A DNA stretch of 64,000 nt from NCBI GenBank assembly GCA_964631605.1, contig CAZVYG010000004.1, forward strand, positions 1 through 64,000. The letters are read 5' to 3'. This stretch comes from JARKQH01 sp964631605. GTDB lineage: Bacteria; Verrucomicrobiota; Verrucomicrobiia; Limisphaerales; UBA8199. The notes under the pieces were generated by a model that ran no database searches, was not told the origin of the DNA, and saw nothing but the letters and a program-made list of their open reading frames with translations. A program made the position numbers and the translations under genes. Shown piece after piece: positions 36,156 through 45,064 of this stretch. Within the stretch, counting starts at the first letter, position 1. Each line of letters opens with the position of its first letter.

Positions 36156-39137
36156 TCAGCGGGTGAACCGCACCCAAAGCGTTTCGGTGCGATAGCTGGC
36201 CCCATTTCGCGTTTCGACCACGGCGTAGAAGGGGTGCAGTCCGGCGCCGAGAGTTGAACCGTTCACGCTGAACAGGGCCGTGGATTGGGCGGAGAGCATA
36301 GCCAGGCGCCCGCCTGTGCTGAACAAATCAATTCGGTTGACGTCAGCGGTATTGCAGGCGACCCGGACTTGGAAGGTGGCGGTGGCCGGCAGACTCGCTT
36401 CGTCTGGCAGCCGTTCGATGGTTGCCGCGAGAGCGGTGTTGCGCACTTGGACCGGCAGCGAGGTCCGCGTCTGGGTGCTGACACTGCTGCCTTCGTAAGC
36501 CACTGCCGTCAGCTCGTGGAAACCATCCGCCAGGAGACTGGTATCGAGCGTAAGGTTGACAGTTACCTGCGGCGCGCCAGCCGTCACGAAGACATGGTTG
36601 CGCGGCCGCAGGTCGGCGATGTTTTCATCCAGGGTGGTTTCGGTTTCCGGCCGGATGACCAGGCTGTCCGAGCCGGCCAAGCTCACCCGCAAGGCTGCGG
36701 CGCCGAGTCCCGGACCGCGGGCGCGCAAACTGAACAGCGCCGAGGAAAACCAACCCGCAGTCAAATCCTCGACGACCAGCCCATCTGGTCCCTGCAGAGC
36801 CGGCTCGGCATTCACTTTGGCAACGAGTTGCTCGACCAGGTTCATGATGGTGGCGAATTCGTTCTGGTTGGTGAAGGCGACGCTCACGCTTGTGCCGTTG
36901 GTCTTGAGTGCGGTGAGCCGCAGCCAAGTACCGGGCTGCAGCGTGCCGCTGACCTGACAACTTCGGAAGCCGAACGCCGGGGAATCGAGGAACTCGGCCG
37001 AGGAAGCAGTTAGGAAGGTGCTAAGTCGGGGGGCGGAGCCGGACGAAGAGCCGGTTTGGGCATGCATTCGGCTCGGGGCGAAGTTGGTGGCTGCCGCCTG
37101 CCAATGAACCAGGTCGGTTGAATACTCGAGAAGGTAGGGACGGGTGGCGCCTGTAACCTCGAGGAGGTGGCTGGACGGCTCGGTCTCGAGAATTTTCAGG
37201 CCGGGCGTCACCGGCGCAGGCTTCTCAATGACGGCGCGATAGAACCTGCCGCCGGGCAGCTCGGGGTCAAGAAAATCGAAATTGCCCCCCTCCGCGTTCG
37301 AGGTCAGGGGCGCCCAATGGACGAGGTCGGTCGAACTTTCGACGCGGCAGGGCACGCCGGGCGGCGCGCGAACGCGAACGCGGTAACCTGCGGGCTCCTT
37401 GGCACCGGTCAGGGCCGGTCGCGAGCTCGGGACGGCGAGCCGATAGAACCGGCGGGGGTAATTGGTGGCTTGTATATCCACAAACTCCAGAGCCGACGCG
37501 CTCGTATTAGTGAAGATCGGGGTCCAGAGCGCCAGATCGCTGGAAGCCTCGACCACGCAGGAGGCGGCTGCTGCCAGGGCGCCCGCCAGGCGCAGATTTC
37601 CGTCCTCGCCTCGCCCTAACACGGTCAATCTCGGCGGCGAGTCTTCATCCAGATAAACTACACGGCAATAAGTCCCAACTCCGAGCGGAGTGGGAAGCCG
37701 ATGGAAGGCCGGGTGAGGCATACCGGGGAGCCGGCTGGATTGCAGTTCGAGCCGGTCGCCGTGGGGTATGGCCAGGACGCCTGTGATCGCCTGGACATCG
37801 GGACGGTTGACGGCCGCAGCCAGGGTCATTACCGCGTCGGCCAGAGTGCTCTGTTCGTTCACCTCGGAGGTGATGGGATACCCGTTGAGGGAAAGATGAA
37901 GGAGATTTCCCGGCGACGGTGCGAGATTGGTGAGGGTTTCATGGAATTTGCCATCCAGGAACAGCTCCACGCGCTGGAGGGGATGTTGCGGCGAGTGGGC
38001 GACGGCCCGCAGCGCAAGCGGCACGACGCCGCTGAGCTCCATGTTGGCGGAAAGATTCAACCAGCGGATGCTCCCGGGCCGGGCGTAAGGGGCGGCCAAG
38101 GGCTCCCCGACGATGAGTCCTTCATGGGGAATGAATACGCTTTGGTAGTAAGCCTCCGCCAGGCTGAATCCACGCGCCTGGTAAAAATAGACCACGGGGT
38201 CTGGGAATTTGTCGGGGTTCGGAGTGGGTTCGGCGACCGTACCGTAACTACCGGCAGCACCGGCCTGGAGGAAGGCAAGGAGTGTGGTCTGGCTGTTGGG
38301 GCCAAAAATGACTCCGCCGTGAGATGTGAGACTGTCGGCGATCGCCCCGGGGACGAACATGCGGGGGCTGACACTGAAGTTGGCCAGGCCCGTCTGCAAG
38401 CCGAAGAGGTTGGTGAGCCCGAAAGTTTGATTCGAGTTGGTGCGAACCGTGCAAGGGCGTCCCATGAGGCGGAGGTCAAGGATGGCATTATCGAAGGCAC
38501 GGTGCCGAATATTGCGGAGGGTATCGCTGGTTTTGGCGAAAATCACCGGCTCGTTGGGTGCCAGGCCGTCACTGGCCACACCCTGATCCACTATGGCGCG
38601 AGCCTGGTCCAGCGTTTTGGCAGTGATCATCGTCGTCAGAAACGAGGGGCCCTTGGCGGATTGGGGTTTGGCAGCCGGGAAGGATTGCTCACTGCGGGCG
38701 TAGCTGTTGGTGATCGAAGCCCATTCGGCGCCGGCGGCGTTCTTCAGACCGTAGAACAGCGCAGCAGTGGTGCTGTTGATTGTCTGAAGGTACGTGGTCT
38801 GGAAGGGGATATCCATTGAAAGCACCACGTAATGAACCTGCGCGTCGAGTTTCCGTGCGGCGACCATCTCGACCAGCGGATTGAGCAGGTTGGTTTCGAA
38901 CTGGGATTGGTTCCATGAGACATTTCCCCCCGTCCAGCGAATCCGCAAAACATTTTCCGGAGGGACTTGGCGGCGTTCGCAGTAATAATTGCCCAGTTCG
39001 ACCGAGTTGCTGCTCGCTTGGTTGACGACCAGGATGGTGTTAAGGCCGCTGCCCCCTGCCGAAACGTTGAAGCTTGCGGCGCAGGCGGCCATCATGCCCG
39101 CCGCGCCTAGAAACTTCACTATCCTGTTGATTCTCAT
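36156..39137 (-). CDS. TIGR03790-family secreted protein with W...RFYR modules
   Basis: The ATG at 39137 gives 993 residues with a signal peptide (MRINRIVKFLGAAGMMAACAASFNVSAG). The TIGR03790-type core covers roughly the first 370 residues: ILVVNQASSNSVELGNYYCERRQVP and VVLSMDIPFQ near the start, and SLAEAYYQSVFIPHEGLIVGEPLAAPY near its end. Three beta-rich modules follow, each with an STDLVHW-like motif and, in the first two, a RFYR ending. A further region of beta-sandwich character closes the protein. The family is common in genomes with PEP-CTERM proteins; its role is unknown. An upstream extension to 39245 would run through a terminator and is rejected. Confidence 0.85.
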   Translation of the reverse strand: MRINRIVKFLGAAGMMAACAASFNVSAGGSGLNTILVVNQASSNSVELGNYYCERRQVPPENVLRIRWTGGNVSWNQSQFETNLLNPLVEMVAARKLDAQVHYVVLSMDIPFQTTYLQTINSTTAALFYGLKNAAGAEWASITNSYARSEQSFPAAKPQSAKGPSFLTTMITAKTLDQARAIVDQGVASDGLAPNEPVIFAKTSDTLRNIRHRAFDNAILDLRLMGRPCTVRTNSNQTFGLTNLFGLQTGLANFSVSPRMFVPGAIADSLTSHGGVIFGPNSQTTLLAFLQAGAAGSYGTVAEPTPNPDKFPDPVVYFYQARGFSLAEAYYQSVFIPHEGLIVGEPLAAPYARPGSIRWLNLSANMELSGVVPLALRAVAHSPQHPLQRVELFLDGKFHETLTNLAPSPGNLLHLSLNGYPITSEVNEQSTLADAVMTLAAAVNRPDVQAITGVLAIPHGDRLELQSSRLPGMPHPAFHRLPTPLGVGTYCRVVYLDEDSPPRLTVLGRGEDGNLRLAGALAAAASCVVEASSDLALWTPIFTNTSASALEFVDIQATNYPRRFYRLAVPSSRPALTGAKEPAGYRVRVRAPPGVPCRVESSTDLVHWAPLTSNAEGGNFDFLDPELPGGRFYRAVIEKPAPVTPGLKILETEPSSHLLEVTGATRPYLLEYSTDLVHWQAAATNFAPSRMHAQTGSSSGSAPRLSTFLTASSAEFLDSPAFGFRSCQVSGTLQPGTWLRLTALKTNGTSVSVAFTNQNEFATIMNLVEQLVAKVNAEPALQGPDGLVVEDLTAGWFSSALFSLRARGPGLGAAALRVSLAGSDSLVIRPETETTLDENIADLRPRNHVFVTAGAPQVTVNLTLDTSLLADGFHELTAVAYEGSSVSTQTRTSLPVQVRNTALAATIERLPDEASLPATATFQVRVACNTADVNRIDLFSTGGRLAMLSAQSTALFSVNGSTLGAGLHPFYAVVETRNGASYRTETLWVRFTR

Positions 39138-39188
39138 GGGCACCTCTGAGAGTGATGCTGGAACACAGACCAGAGGGGGTCTGTCGGC

Positions 39189-39217
39189 AAAAAAAAAGGC
39201 CGATCGAAATCGGCCTT
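39189..39217 (-). terminator. Rho-independent terminator after the PEP-CTERM gene
   Basis: On the minus strand a nine-base-pair stem AAGGCCGAT / ATCGGCCTT with the tetraloop TTCG is followed by a run of Ts. It lies 25 bases after the PEP-CTERM stop and 52 bases before the TIGR03790 start. It should limit read-through into the downstream gene. Confidence 0.92.
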
Positions 39218-39241
39218 GTAAAGCGAACTTCCGTCCGGCGA

Positions 39242-40108
39242 TCAAACGCTTCGCCGACGCAGCAACAGTCCCAGCATTCCGAAACCGACCAGAGCCAAGG
39301 TGGAGGGCTCAGGCACCGGCGGCACGCGGATATACTTATCTTTGCTGATGATGGCCGAGCCGCCCACCGGGATGTAGAAATCCCACTGCAACGCCCAAGT
39401 CGCATTCCCGACCGGACTCAGTCCAACGTCGTTGAGATTGTCCGCCACGCCGTCATTCAGTTTCACCAGTGTGCTGTTGAAAATCGCCGCCTCGCCATGG
39501 TTAGCACCCGGGGTCGTTACGGTTTCAGTCAAACCGTAACCGCTCGTTACCTTTTCCTGAAACGCCTCGTTCCACAGGCCGCGGAGGTTCTTGCCCAACG
39601 TGACCTTTTGATCACCGAGCACACCTTCGAGGTTGAAGTCCGAGTATTGGAAGAAGGAGAAGCTCAGGGGGGTGGAGCCCGTGTTCTTAATTGAAATGGT
39701 TTCGCCGATGTCCGAGATTCCGCTGGCCACGCTGCCGCCACTGAGCAGGTAGGTCACTTGTAGAGTCAACTGGTTGTTTGCATAGGTGCTGATCAGCGTG
39801 CGAGCGTTCGGTTGCAAAACTGCAGCGGGGCTGATCGTGTCAATGGACTTCTCTGGAGTACTCCCGATCCGGTACCAGAACCATTGTTGGTTCAACTGGT
39901 TTTGCCACGAGCCGTCTGGCATGTTGATGGACCAATTGAACATTCCGGCCTGGCTGCCAACGTCAACCTGAGCCATGGAATTGTTGTCAGTCAACGTGTA
40001 GATCTGGCCCTCAACGCGGCTTAATGAACCGAAACAAACCACTGCGGCGGCCAATAATACCGGGAGGATCAACCCCTTCCCAAACGTCTTTTTTGCGGGA
40101 GCCTTCAT
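39242..40108 (-). CDS. PEP-CTERM sorted secreted protein
   Basis: A 288-residue protein with a signal peptide (about 1-35). It ends in the PEP-CTERM sorting signal: VPEPSTLALVGFGML, a hydrophobic segment, then LLRRRSV. The middle is a beta-rich domain with no recognised family. Exosortase would cut at the PEP motif and attach or release the protein at the envelope; no exosortase gene is in this window. A promoter lies 34 bases upstream and a terminator directly downstream, so it is probably a single-gene unit. Confidence 0.9.
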   Translation of the reverse strand: MKAPAKKTFGKGLILPVLLAAAVVCFGSLSRVEGQIYTLTDNNSMAQVDVGSQAGMFNWSINMPDGSWQNQLNQQWFWYRIGSTPEKSIDTISPAAVLQPNARTLISTYANNQLTLQVTYLLSGGSVASGISDIGETISIKNTGSTPLSFSFFQYSDFNLEGVLGDQKVTLGKNLRGLWNEAFQEKVTSGYGLTETVTTPGANHGEAAIFNSTLVKLNDGVADNLNDVGLSPVGNATWALQWDFYIPVGGSAIISKDKYIRVPPVPEPSTLALVGFGMLGLLLRRRSV

Positions 40109-40141
40109 AAATTGTTTAAGGTTTAGCTAGTTGTTAACAAA

Positions 40142-40170
40142 TTTGTAGGGTTTTTCGATCAAAAAGTCAA
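40142..40170 (-). promoter_or_regulatory. Putative promoter of the PEP-CTERM gene
   Basis: On the minus strand TTGACT (plus 40165-40170) and TACAAA (plus 40142-40147) are spaced 17 bases apart in a very AT-rich stretch. The predicted start of transcription is about 25-28 bases before the ATG at 40108. Confidence 0.6.
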
Positions 40171-40204
40171 GGGTTTTATTTGGATTTTTTTGCCTGGCAG
40201 CAAA

Positions 40205-41677
40205 TCATAGTAACTTGTTGTCTATCAACTCAGACTGCAACTTGAGCAGGGCGTTCTTCTCCGCAATAAGACGGGTTTTTTCCTCGATCAGCCGGGTTTG
40301 TTCCTGGATGAGCCGCCGTTGGTCTTCAATTAGGTTCTTCTGGCTGGCGATCATTTGGGCTTGGACGTCGGTCAACGGTGCCGTCGTGACCGCAGGGACA
40401 ACCATTGGGGCGGCCAGCCCGGCGACCCGGTTTTCGGTGGGTTGGCGCAGCCTTAGAGTGGCCTCGGAAGGCAGGGACGAATGGCTCGAAACGCTGGACA
40501 TCAAGTCGGCAAAATAGCGGTTGTAATCGAAGGCGCGCTTTCGGTTCGAGCCGTTAACCTTCCTGGAGGAGGAACCGTTTCGACCCGGGTGAGGCGCGGC
40601 TGGTCTTCTGAAACTGACGGGTTTGGCGGTCTGTTCGGACTTGGCCGAGGGGGAGCCGTTGCCGTTTCCGGCGGCAGACTTGGCGGCCGGCTCGGGAGCG
40701 GGTGCTGTTTCAAAGCGGGGGATGGCTGGGGCCCCGGTCGAGCTCTGGTGGCGGCGGAAGGTGCGAACCAGAGCAATGCCGACGATCAGAATGGCGACAA
40801 GGAGCAGCGATGCCACACCCAGACCGATCCACAATGTCCTCAGACTGCCGGCTTCGGCCATGGCAGGGACCGCTTGGGCCAGTTTCGCAGGGTCTGCTGC
40901 AGCTAAACTGGCCACGGTATAGGCGGCAACCGCATCGCCCTCAGCATAATCGGTGTAACGCTCGCCAGCCTGGAGCGAAATGCTCCGTGCAACGTCCCGC
41001 AGACGGCTTACGTCAGCGGCATTCATATACGGCCGCACCACGACCGCGTTGATGACTCCATGCCTGCCCAAGATACGGTAATGGTGGTTGAAACTTGTGT
41101 TAAAACTTATGCCAGCCGAACTTTCCACCCGCACAACCCATTCCAAGCACTTTGCTTGGGGGTCATAAACCGGTTGCACCTCCCATGCCAGGTCTGTGAC
41201 CTGTGGTTTGCCAAGTCTGCGGGCCAAGTCGTTGCGCGCCTCGGCTTGCTTCTTAAGCTCTCCCAGAATGGCGGCTGCATCTACCGTGTGCTCAGTGTCT
41301 GTGACGTAGCCGATGGGTAGGTAACTAATCCAAATGGTGCTGTTCCGGTATCGCAACCCACCAAGCAGGCCGGTCACAACTTGCTCACCCTTACGCTCCA
41401 ATTCAAACCGGGCACCCTGCGCGTCGGTAAACTCAAAACCTTCCGGCACTTGAATCTCAGCCACCGTGCCCAGTTTGAGGGTCCGGGGCCCCGCAGTCCA
41501 CTCCGCCGGCTGAGGAATAGCTGGAACGGAGGTGTCGGCCAGAACCGTCTGACCGCACAGCAGAACCGTCAGGCAAAGTGGCCACACGACCAGCACCAGC
41601 TTCGCCATCTTCCGAGTGATATCACTCTGGGAGGAGCACAACATAATATTTTCAGAGTTTTCGAAAGGTGCCATCAT
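40205..41677 (-). CDS. DUF2167 membrane protein with a C-terminal heptad coiled coil
   Basis: A 490-residue frame. The likely start is Met24 (complement of 41608), followed by a signal-like segment. The DUF2167 domain spans about 55-265: LPIGYVTDTEHTVDA, WEVQPVYDPQAKCLEWVV and NHHYRILGRHGVINAVVV. A transmembrane helix lies at about 282-306. Then comes a Pro/Ala/Ser-rich linker (about 315-435), not normally part of DUF2167 proteins. The last 50 residues are six back-to-back heptads of the type LIEEKTR. The role of DUF2167 is unknown. Confidence 0.88.
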   Translation of the reverse strand: MMAPFENSENIMLCSSQSDITRKMAKLVLVVWPLCLTVLLCGQTVLADTSVPAIPQPAEWTAGPRTLKLGTVAEIQVPEGFEFTDAQGARFELERKGEQVVTGLLGGLRYRNSTIWISYLPIGYVTDTEHTVDAAAILGELKKQAEARNDLARRLGKPQVTDLAWEVQPVYDPQAKCLEWVVRVESSAGISFNTSFNHHYRILGRHGVINAVVVRPYMNAADVSRLRDVARSISLQAGERYTDYAEGDAVAAYTVASLAAADPAKLAQAVPAMAEAGSLRTLWIGLGVASLLLVAILIVGIALVRTFRRHQSSTGAPAIPRFETAPAPEPAAKSAAGNGNGSPSAKSEQTAKPVSFRRPAAPHPGRNGSSSRKVNGSNRKRAFDYNRYFADLMSSVSSHSSLPSEATLRLRQPTENRVAGLAAPMVVPAVTTAPLTDVQAQMIASQKNLIEDQRRLIQEQTRLIEEKTRLIAEKNALLKLQSELIDNKLL

Positions 41678-41980
41678 ACTAGTCCTGAAAGTTGTGAGAA
41701 GTCAATCCTTTTCAATCGCGTTTTGGCCTTATTCCGAGACACTTCCATAGCGTTTTCACAGACTTGTTCACCGTCAAAAACACCGACTCCGCGACTGCTT
41801 CTCCAGACTTAAACTGCTTAAATCATATTTAGCTTCAATTGGTTAGCAATACGCGTGGAAAACCTCTTCTGGCCGCCTTCTGGAAGTTATTCACAGGCTT
41901 TGTCAGCAAGTAGCCCGACGTCCCATCCGTATTTTCCGGCTTGCATCGCGCCCGGCACACGCCATGCTTTAGCCGCGCTC
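41678..41980. other. Divergent intergenic region before the metal-uptake locus
   Basis: About 300 bases of lower GC content between the DUF2167 gene and the small His/Cys protein gene. It should hold divergent promoters. No convincing -35/-10 pair or Zur-type palindrome was identified by eye. An in-frame GTG at 41855 would extend the downstream gene into this region. Confidence 0.5.
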
Positions 41981-42307
41981 GTGCAATCCTTATTGCAAAG
42001 ATTCGGCCGCCGGTTCGCTGCGAGAGTGGGGCTGGTGATTTGCCTTGCCTTGCTGGTGGCTTACACCGCCATTGCCGCAGTCGTCCACGCCGCCCACCAC
42101 CGGGCCGAGTGCCGAGCCAGCCACGGGCAGGACCATCCCTGTTTCCTTTATGGCTTTGCCACGGGGCACGCGGGAACCATACCGGCTTCCGCACCAGCGA
42201 TTCTTCCTCCCGAGACACCATTTATCGAGCTAGTCGCCGCCCGTCCGGCTCCGGGGTGCGGGGCGGACTATCACCTCTCTCCGAGCCGCGCGCCGCCCCC
42301 GGGCTGA
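41981..42307 (+). CDS. Small exported His/Cys-containing protein of the metal-uptake locus
   Basis: Using the in-frame GTG at 41981 the product has 108 residues: a basic start, one hydrophobic helix (about 18-34), then a short periplasmic part. That part contains HAAHHRAEC and SHGQDHPC, and the protein ends SRAPPPG. A GTG at 41855 would give 150 residues, but the added part looks unrelated to a signal peptide. The clustered His and Cys and the position before a porin and ZnuA/ZnuB genes suggest metal binding. No family is recognised, and the start is uncertain. Confidence 0.55.
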   Translation: MQSLLQRFGRRFAARVGLVICLALLVAYTAIAAVVHAAHHRAECRASHGQDHPCFLYGFATGHAGTIPASAPAILPPETPFIELVAARPAPGCGADYHLSPSRAPPPG

Positions 42308-42388
42308 CCTGTTCTCGCTTGGTCAGCTCATTGTTCGTAATTATCGGGTAAATGTGCGCCTCAAAAAGCAGGCGCGCTGAGGAGTTCT

Positions 42389-44005
42389 ATGAAGACAAAC
42401 AGAATTGCGGCGGTTTTGGCGGTGATGTTAGCGTACGGTACGGGGTGGACGGCCCCACCGGAGAATGAGACGGAACAGCTCAGGCGTCAGCTCGACGAAT
42501 TGCAGCGCCGATTCGAGCGGGTGCAGGCAGAGCAGCGGCGGGAAATTGAAGCCTTGAAACAACGACTTGAAACGCTGAACGGTCAGCAGCCGCCTGCGCG
42601 GGACGGGCAGGTCAGCACGGGCCAGCCGGCGGAACAAGCACCGAACCGACCGGAACGGGTGCCCGGAACAGAAGCTGACCGCCCTGCTGTGGTAGCGCCT
42701 TCCCCCCAAGCTGCGGAGGCAAAGGGATGGTCTCCCAGCACCCCGATTCGTCTGCAGCGTGGTAGCGCCTACATGGACTTGGGGTTGGTGGGAACCTTTG
42801 CCGTCGGCGGTTCCACGGCGGACGACATCCCCGGAGGCACCCAACTTGGGGGGCATGACCCCAACCAGCGGGGTTTCACTGTGCAAGGGGTGGAGGCCAG
42901 CTTCTCCGGGGCGGTGGACCCGTATTTCGCCGGAAACGCGAATGTGCTGTTCCAAGTGGATGCCGACGGCGAATCCAATCTTGAGCTGGAGGAGGCCTGG
43001 CTGGAAACATTGTCGCTGCCGGGGGGATTACAGGCTCGGGCGGGCCAGATTTACACCGAGTTTGGACGGCAGAATCCGACTCACCCCCACACGTGGGCGT
43101 TTGTGGATACGCCGCTGGTGCTGGGCCGTTTTTTCGGCCCCGATGGCTTGCGCAACCCGGGGGGGCGCCTCGCCTGGCTGATGCCCACGCCTTTCTACTC
43201 GGAGTTGATGTTTGCGGTGCAGGACAGCCATGGCGAAACCGCCTCGAGTTTTCGCAGCAGCGGCCATAGCCACGGCCACGAGGATCACGATGCGGCGCCC
43301 TTTGCCTATCGGCACGCGGACAACGACCGCGGTGTGGAACACCTTGAAGACATGCTGTTTTCCAGTCGTTACGCGGTGTCGTTTGATCTCAGCGACACGC
43401 AGGTGTTGTTGCTGGGTGCTTCGGGCGCGTTAGGTCCCAATTCCCGGGGAGGTGAGGAGGCCGGCCGCACCACCAGCCAGATTTTGGGGGCGGACCTCAC
43501 GTGGAAATGGAAATCGGCCTCGCATCATGCCGGCTTCCCGTTCGTCAGTTTTCAAACTGAAGTCCTGCTGCGGCGGTATGACGCCGGGGCGTTTGATTGG
43601 GATGAAAACGGGGATGGCGTGGCCGGGCCCGGCGAAATCATTGACCTGCGAAGCGGCGCGCCGGCGCTGCTGGGAGGGGAAATCCTGACGGATTATGGCT
43701 TTTATTCGCAACTGCTCTACGGATTCCGTCCGGGGTGGGTGGCGGGTTTGCGGTTTGATTACGTCAGTGGCCAGACGGCGGATTACGAGGGACGCGCGCT
43801 CGCGCTGGATGGCGCGTTGCTGGAGCGTGACCCGCAGCGCGCCCAGCGCTGGCGGCTTTCGCCCAATCTCACGTGGTACCCGAGCGAGTTTTCGAAGCTC
43901 CGGCTTCAGTACAACTACGACGACCGGCTCGTCGAGGGGGTGGACCACTCGGTCTGGCTGCAGTTTGAATTCCTTCTGGGGGCTCATGCGGCCCATAAAT
44001 TCTGA
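42389..44005 (+). CDS. Outer-membrane porin-like protein with coiled coil and His-rich loop
   Basis: A 538-residue protein with a signal peptide (1-21), a coiled coil (about 26-65, Glu/Gln/Arg-rich) and a Pro/Ala linker (about 66-118). A beta-barrel-like domain follows to the C-terminus, which ends in the aromatic residue Phe. A His-rich loop lies at 293-309 (GHSHGHEDHD and later His). An EF-hand-like Asp/Asn/Gly loop (DWDENGDGVAGPGE) lies in the second half. A GAGGAG ribosome-binding site precedes the ATG. It is followed 15 bases later by the ZnuA-like gene, so a role in metal passage through the outer membrane is likely. Confidence 0.82.
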   Translation: MKTNRIAAVLAVMLAYGTGWTAPPENETEQLRRQLDELQRRFERVQAEQRREIEALKQRLETLNGQQPPARDGQVSTGQPAEQAPNRPERVPGTEADRPAVVAPSPQAAEAKGWSPSTPIRLQRGSAYMDLGLVGTFAVGGSTADDIPGGTQLGGHDPNQRGFTVQGVEASFSGAVDPYFAGNANVLFQVDADGESNLELEEAWLETLSLPGGLQARAGQIYTEFGRQNPTHPHTWAFVDTPLVLGRFFGPDGLRNPGGRLAWLMPTPFYSELMFAVQDSHGETASSFRSSGHSHGHEDHDAAPFAYRHADNDRGVEHLEDMLFSSRYAVSFDLSDTQVLLLGASGALGPNSRGGEEAGRTTSQILGADLTWKWKSASHHAGFPFVSFQTEVLLRRYDAGAFDWDENGDGVAGPGEIIDLRSGAPALLGGEILTDYGFYSQLLYGFRPGWVAGLRFDYVSGQTADYEGRALALDGALLERDPQRAQRWRLSPNLTWYPSEFSKLRLQYNYDDRLVEGVDHSVWLQFEFLLGAHAAHKF

Positions 44006-44020
44006 CTTCTTCTTCCGCCT

Positions 44021-45028
44021 ATGACTCGCTTCTCTTTCTGGTTGGATGGAACGGCTTCCCTTTGGCGGACGCGTGGTCCGGCAAGGCCAGTCGGCCGGGC
44101 TGCCACGCGTTGTCTCGCCCCGCTCCTGCTGCTGCCGTTGTTGTTTTGTGGCTTGCTGATGAATGGCACCCCGGCGCAAGCCAAACTCAACGTCGTCGCG
44201 ACCACGCCCGAGCTGGCGGCCATCGCCCGCGCCGTGGGCGGCGAGGACGCCGAGGTCGTTTGCCTGGCGCGGCCGACCGAGGACCCGCACTTTGTCGAGC
44301 CCAAGCCCAGCATGATCGTGAAGCTGCGCCAGGCCGATGTGCTGATCGAAGGGGGGGCCGAACTCGAGGCCGGTTGGCTGCCGCCCCTATTGGGACGGGC
44401 GGGCAATCGAAAGATCGCAGGCGACAGTCCGGGCCATGTCCTTGCCAACGAGGGGATTGAAATGCTTGAGGTTCCAACCGAGCTGGATCGGTCCAAGGGA
44501 GACATTCACGCGGCCGGCAATCCTCACTTCATGGTGGACCCGGCAAACGCACAGATCCTCGCCCGGCACGTCGCCCGGGTGTTTGCCCGGCTTGAACCGC
44601 AGTCCGCTGCGCGGTTTCACGCCAACGCCAGCAACTTGGTGGAGCAGATCAGCGCCAAACTCGGCGAGTGGGAGCGGGCGCTGGCCCCCTTCAAGGGCCA
44701 AACCGTTGTCAGTTATCACAATTCCTGGCCTTATTTCGGGCGGCGCTTTGGCCTGAAGATAGATTTGTTTTTGGAACCCAAGCCGGGCATTCCGCCAACC
44801 CCAACCCACTTGGCGGAAGTGATTGCACAAATGAAAGAACGCAAGGCCCGCGTGGTCATCGTGGACCGTTACCTGGACCGCAGGACGGCGGAGACTGTGG
44901 CGGGGCGAACCGGGGCGAAAGTGGTCGAGGTTTCCCAGTTTCCCGGGGGGGTCAGAGGGACGGAGGGCGGTTACATCGAGCTGATGGACTACTTGGTCCG
45001 GACGCTGGCGGATGCCCTGGCCCCTTGA
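44021..45028 (+). CDS. znuA: Zinc/manganese ABC transporter substrate-binding protein
   Basis: A 335-residue cluster A-I binding protein. It has a long N-terminal leader with a hydrophobic stretch (about 31-47) before the mature start near residue 55. The metal ligands expected for this family are His90 (EDPHFVEP), His169 (NPHFMVDP), His233 (SYHNSWPYF) and Asp282 (VDRYLD). The His-rich flexible loop of many zinc-specific ZnuA proteins is absent, so zinc versus manganese is not certain. The permease gene follows after 36 bases. Confidence 0.9.
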   Translation: MTRFSFWLDGTASLWRTRGPARPVGRAATRCLAPLLLLPLLFCGLLMNGTPAQAKLNVVATTPELAAIARAVGGEDAEVVCLARPTEDPHFVEPKPSMIVKLRQADVLIEGGAELEAGWLPPLLGRAGNRKIAGDSPGHVLANEGIEMLEVPTELDRSKGDIHAAGNPHFMVDPANAQILARHVARVFARLEPQSAARFHANASNLVEQISAKLGEWERALAPFKGQTVVSYHNSWPYFGRRFGLKIDLFLEPKPGIPPTPTHLAEVIAQMKERKARVVIVDRYLDRRTAETVAGRTGAKVVEVSQFPGGVRGTEGGYIELMDYLVRTLADALAP

Positions 45029-45064
45029 ACTGTCACCGATGGCCCTTTAAGACCTATTCCGACC

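Noticed and set aside
39138..39245. Upstream extension of the TIGR03790 gene
   Set aside because: The extra 36 codons run through the terminator of the preceding gene, and a good signal peptide begins at the ATG at 39137.
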